From Dichomitus squalens LYAD-421 SS1 (Eukaryota > Basidiomycota > Agaricomycetes > Polyporales > Polyporaceae): a stretch of DNA of 50,868 nucleotides. Under the pieces are notes generated by a model. It was not told the origin of the DNA and did not search any database. It was given only the letters and a program-made list of their open reading frames with translations. The first letter of the stretch is position 1, and every line of letters begins with the position of its first letter. This document shows, one piece after another, positions 47,304 to 50,868 of the stretch. Location of the stretch: contig NW_006766956.1 in the NCBI RefSeq assembly GCF_000275845.1, forward strand, positions 57,844 through 108,711, given 5' to 3'. Made by a program: the position numbers and the translations under genes.

Positions 47304-48479
47304 CTTCTTGCTATATATGTGTGTGTTCTTCAAGTTTCCCAAATGGTCACACAAAGAGTGTAGAGTAGGCTGTGGCTGATGGGTGAAGTGGTTATGGTAG
47401 TGGTGAAGCGCCAAGTTCACTTTCGGGCAACAGGCGCGCTGGGCACAAATGGGCGCTTGTTGTTCCTTTGTTCAATGATCAAGGCTTCAAGCGACTTCCG
47501 ACCGCCTTGGCTTGCATGAACCCCACCGCCATCAGATCTGTAGATAACTTAATGGCGTTGTGCACCTAGAGCTTATTCTGTCCTCACGGCGACCCTCAGG
47601 TTTCACATTGGGCCCATACAAATGAGCGCTATCGCAAACCATGATCTTCTTTGATCCAGGCCCAGTCAAGCTGACTCGTATATGAATGGCGCTGCGCTCA
47701 GCCCATGGCGAAAGAAGTTGATGGCATGGCTCTGGCCAAGAGGCCCAATGCGCATCCTATTGTTCACTAATTCATGCTGTAACGCAGCGATTGGGCCCCT
47801 CGAGACGCGGCCACGGCACAGTGTAACCATGCCCGGTGGCATACTGCCATAAGCGGGTGAGATACTACGGCAGGTCGTCAAAGCTGAGTGGAGGTCTCCT
47901 TGGCAAAGGAAGATGTCGGAGTGCCAACCTTCTTTGTCCTTTTGAGGGAACCCTCAACGTGTCCTTGAGTCGTCCGAGCTTTCTTGGAACCCTCTCGCCT
48001 CGTGTTGCTGGCATCACAAAGCTCAGCAGCTACGATTTCGGGAATCAAACAGTATATCAGTCGCGAAGACATCAATGACGCTATGCATACTAGGCCAGCT
48101 CAGGCCCATATTTTGAAGTATATCGAGACCGTGGTTCTGTCAGATCGGTGCAAGAGATTGCAACTCCATATAGTATACCCTTGACTAATCTTCCTGTACA
48201 CCTGTGATTTACGGATAGAAAGCGCAGTCCTTCTCCATGAATTCGCGTTGGCACCACGAGCGTATATTCGTACAAAACAAAGGGTCGGAGAAGACATGAC
48301 GTACTCTCGATGGGGACTTGGCTGAAACAGTGTTTAACTAGACACGTGGGGTCTGCCATGCACTTTGGATAAACGATGTATCTCATAAAGAGCCCCATTA
48401 AGCTATAGAACATGCTCAAAGCGGCCCAGAATGAATCCGTACCGATACGGTCGGTCCTCTGCGCCGCCTTAGCTTAGCT
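47304..48479. other. Intergenic, upstream of FunK1
   Basis: About 1.2 kb with no supported gene. A short tandem of CTTAG units occurs at about 48469-48485. Open frames are short and featureless. Confidence 0.4.
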
Positions 48480-49060
48480 TAGCTTTCGGTGGCATACGGA
48501 CAATCAGTGTTGACGGTGGTGACGTGCTGATTAGTAGTTGCTAAGAGGATTGTGAGATCATTCAGAGCCGCTGTTCGGGACGCCAAGCATCGGGGTGTGG
48601 GTTGTACACGCAGATGATTGGGGTCAAGCTCGATAGGATCGTCGCGATAGTCGAACAGATGTTGCAGGATGAGGCGCCGTACGGTGGTTAGGGTCGGGGT
48701 CGCCCTGCCACATAGCGTACTAAGAACATTTTCCATAGGAGCATGGCGATGTTTGGGCGTGTCTGTGCAGAAGAGTTCACGGTTGGCCCGTCGATTACGC
48801 CACCACGTCTTTCATCTAGCAGAGTGGACCGCGAGTTATGTGAGAAGAGAATCCTCGGCACTGAAGCACCAGGGCGCGGACGCATAAGCTCCTCGTGGAG
48901 CTCCGGCAGTCTGAGCACGGAGAAGAGCGTACATCATAGCCGGTACACCGATTCGATGTCGTGGTCGTCTGGGTTCATCGTCAGAGTGAGAGTATGGCTA
49001 CCGTGGCAAAGGAGAGGCACGAGATCAACGGTTGATCACGATCGTAACGTTGTCGTACCC
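48480..49060 (-). pseudogene. Broken C-terminal copy of FunK1 kinase
   Basis: Pieces of the FunK1 C-lobe can be followed in changing frames on the minus strand. DHDIESVYRL then a stop near 48935 matches HDVESVYWTM of the intact gene. YALLRAQTAGAPR follows in another frame (intact: YALLRAQPVTAPR). VRRLILQHLFDYRDDPIELDP near 48590-48690 matches VQRLILQYLVEHRDTPIELDP. Several frame changes and stops separate them, and the HRD and DYD motifs are not present. It lies upstream of the intact kinase in the same orientation, as expected for an old tandem duplicate. Confidence 0.75.
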
Positions 49061-49309
49061 GACAAATGCCACTGGGAAAGAACAGGCAGTCCTCTCGACC
49101 GCGGCTGGCCGTTGTTAGCAGCTTTTCCCCAGTCAGAAACGTTCCATCAAATTTGTCTTCATCCGAGACGACATCCCAAAAGCGTCTATATAGTGCATAT
49201 ATAAACCTGGTCTGGAGTCCATCCGCCATCGGCATTGACATACAAACAGGTGAATGTGAAGGACTACGTCACGCACCTTGATATCCGCCTCTACCGCAGG
49301 GCCTCCAGC

Positions 49310-50244
49310 GCCCGACACGTCCAGGTCGTGCATCAATGCAGGCCTGAGGTCCACCTATCATGGTCGAACCGCCCGTGCAGACGGGTGACGACCTCGCGGT
49401 AGTCCGGCTCGTTGTCGGGCGTGATGATGCCCTTCCTCGCCATGGAGTCCATGAGCGCTTCCGGAGCGTGTGACCGCGTTGTAGGGTTCTGTTTGAGGAC
49501 ATCTGCAGAGCCAATACGAAGGGAATGTACCTGAAGCGCAGTTGTACTTGAAGACGCCGGTTCGAATATGCTCGATCACTACTGAGAGTGGAAGAAGCTT
49601 GGATGGCGTTCGGTGAGACGAGGGAACGTAGCGTGGCGAGCGGCACGCACCTCAAAGGACTCGACTTCGCCACCCAGCGGTTCAAGCTTCACGTACCTGC
49701 CACAAGACGTCACCCAGTACCGACGTACACTGCTGGAGCGCAAAATATGCTGCTCACTCAATTTTCGGCTGCAGCCACATCATCCCTCACCCGCTCGGGG
49801 CGGCGCATACATCCACACAGACCGCTCACCTGAAGAAGTAGCTGACGCTCCCCGCCGCCTTCGCGTGCCTCCTCACGACGTGCGCAGGGATGCTCACCTC
49901 CACCATCGACTCCTTCACCACGCAGTTGAAGACCTTCATGCCCACCTGGTAGCCTGGCCACGTCTACTTCGTCGCCACCCGCCTGGGCACCCATACATTG
50001 TGAGGAGGTATGACACCTCCAAGGGCTGTTAACACTCACTTATGCGAACCTCGTTGTAGTCTACGATCTCGCCGTCCGCAGCACGCACCTCCTCGTACAC
50101 TGTCGTGTGTATGCCGTACGTGACGATGCCGGACAGCCCGCTCGCCGCGCGCTCCATCTCGACGCGTAATTGAGCGCTTCCGGAATAGTCGCACGGCCCG
50201 ACTCGGAACGGGTTGCGGTAGACGGGTCCGTAGAGCTCCTTCAT
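49310..50244 (-). pseudogene. Dead Nudix/DUF4743 (thiamine-pyrophosphokinase-related) gene
   Basis: An opening exon-like stretch (50244 to about 50047) reads YGPVYRNPF and SGIVTYGIHTTVYEE, then YNEVRI, as in fungal Nudix proteins of the YJR142W type. After a donor (GTGAGT) there is no AG where VWVPRR should begin. That block has an in-frame TAG soon after VWVPRR. The Nudix-box start is missing: TWPGYQVGMKVFNCVVKES lacks the Gly-Gly segment, and the later REXXEE-type Glu residues are partly changed. Later remnants are LQPKIE-stop, GGEVESFEV, TGVFKYNCA and ITPDNEPDYREVVTRLHGRF. The order is collinear with the family, so this is a host gene in decay, not chance. Confidence 0.78.
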
Positions 50245-50577
50245 GTAGCACCGCCGAGGTCGTCGTCAAATTCACAGCGCAATACAACCGCGTCCTCGCT
50301 GACAAGGAGTTTGCGCCCGCTCCGCAGTGTCTGCACGAGTGCCGGAAGGTTTGAACTTCATCTTTAGCCTACACATGGCTGGATCGCGGTTCACGCAGAG
50401 TGAAACCCCCCCCCCCCCAAAGTTCATTTCTGGGACGCTCCTTAATCTCGTACCACCACCTGTGGCGACTTTCCCACGGTCGTAAGCCAATAGGAGCGGG
50501 CTACGACGTGCGGTCAGTTACTCTCTGGGCGACATACTAGCGTACAAAACATACTTTAAGAACAACATAGTGATAAA
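50245..50577. other. Intergenic with a 12-base C run
   Basis: About 330 bases. A homopolymer of about 12 C residues lies at about 50407-50418. The part next to 50244 may hold further remnants of the Nudix gene, but no readable similarity remains. Confidence 0.35.
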
Positions 50578-50868
50578 ATGCCACCGGAACCTAACAGACG
50601 AGGTGCGACAGCATCGCCACTAGTTGCTACGCGAGCGAAGAAGACACCGGCTACCCATCCGACGGGTGCATCGTCTACCAGGCACCTCCGGTCGACATCC
50701 ACGGAGTCCTTTGTAGAGGCATCGGAGAAGATCCAGTCGTTGGACGACGCCATGAAGATACTACGCAAACACCAGATGGTCCCTGCCGCAGGAGACCCCA
50801 CAGCTGAGGGACTGGTCACAGGACTCCAACACGTAGGAGTGAGTCTCGGAAACGTTGCTTGGGCGTCC
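50578..50868 (+). CDS. Partial ORF running off the window end
   Basis: An ATG at 50578 in an A-rich context (GTGATAAAATG) opens a frame of at least 97 codons, still open at the last base. The peptide begins MPPEPNRRGATASPL, is basic and Ser/Thr-rich for 45 residues, then becomes helical (EASEKIQSLDDAMKILRKHQ). A GTGAGT at 50839 could be a donor, so the last 30 bases may be intronic. The composition recalls N-termini of Gag-like proteins of basidiomycete retrotransposons, which would fit the decaying neighbourhood. I cannot name it. Confidence 0.45.
   Translation, partial: MPPEPNRRGATASPLVATRAKKTPATHPTGASSTRHLRSTSTESFVEASEKIQSLDDAMKILRKHQMVPAAGDPTAEGLVTGLQHVGVSLGNVAWAS

Noticed and set aside
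1..50868. CRISPR arrays, bacterial operons and ribosome-binding sites
   Set aside because: The window is eukaryotic with spliceosomal introns; no regularly spaced repeats were seen.

Overview
This window looks like nuclear DNA of a basidiomycete fungus, most likely an Agaricomycete of the wood-decay (polypore) type. Almost every real gene is broken by short GT-AG introns of about 50-70 nt. The gene content is typical of that group: an aryl-alcohol-dehydrogenase-type aldo/keto reductase, a secreted S41-family protease, a GtaA-type glutaminase, a FunK1 fungal-specific kinase, and F-box and mucin-like membrane proteins. I assigned reading frames by following conserved protein sequence across splice sites. 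For the multi-exon genes listed here the exon lengths add up to whole numbers of codons.

Layout. 1-560 is repeat-like, possibly an LTR remnant, followed by a doubtful small ORF at 565-869. From 1165 to 14733 four genes all lie on the minus strand: a DUF1308 protein (1165-3234), an aryl-alcohol dehydrogenase (5523-7016), a 19-exon S41 protease (8298-11372) and a two-exon low-complexity protein with TADQLLG-type repeats (12993-14733). Between the first two sits a 1.34-kb segment bounded by a perfect 46-bp inverted repeat. It contains nested 16-19-bp terminal repeats and a degenerate telomere-like hexamer array. 14.7-18.0 kb is gene-poor.

From 18015 to 29194 the plus strand carries GtaA-like glutaminase (20 exons), a single-pass membrane protein with two extracellular repeats, and the unfolded-protein-response sensor IRE1. 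An intron-containing tRNA-Pro(CGG) lies on the minus strand between the last two. A frameshifted F-box gene (29627-31259) faces IRE1 tail to tail.

The most intriguing stretch is 33.1-43.3 kb. Two paralogous proteins of 326 and 328 aa have a coiled coil / hydrophobic segment / coiled coil layout and the same exon plan. A 758-aa mostly helical protein lies next to the first. The arrangement resembles the general plan of alpha-helical pore-forming proteins, but that is an inference from architecture only. A signal-peptide plus transmembrane protein (38571-41265) lies between them. It shares a motif and an intron position with the gene at 13-15 kb, so the window holds two separate paralogue pairs.

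44.5-50.9 kb is accessory and decaying: an intact FunK1 kinase (44472-47303), a broken second FunK1 copy (48480-49060), a dead Nudix/DUF4743 gene (49310-50244), and an unidentified ORF running off the end. I see no operon-like organisation and no biosynthetic cluster. Glutaminase, protease and aryl-alcohol dehydrogenase fit a saprotrophic secretory lifestyle, and IRE1 would guard the folding of such secreted enzymes; this link is general knowledge, not something the sequence shows.
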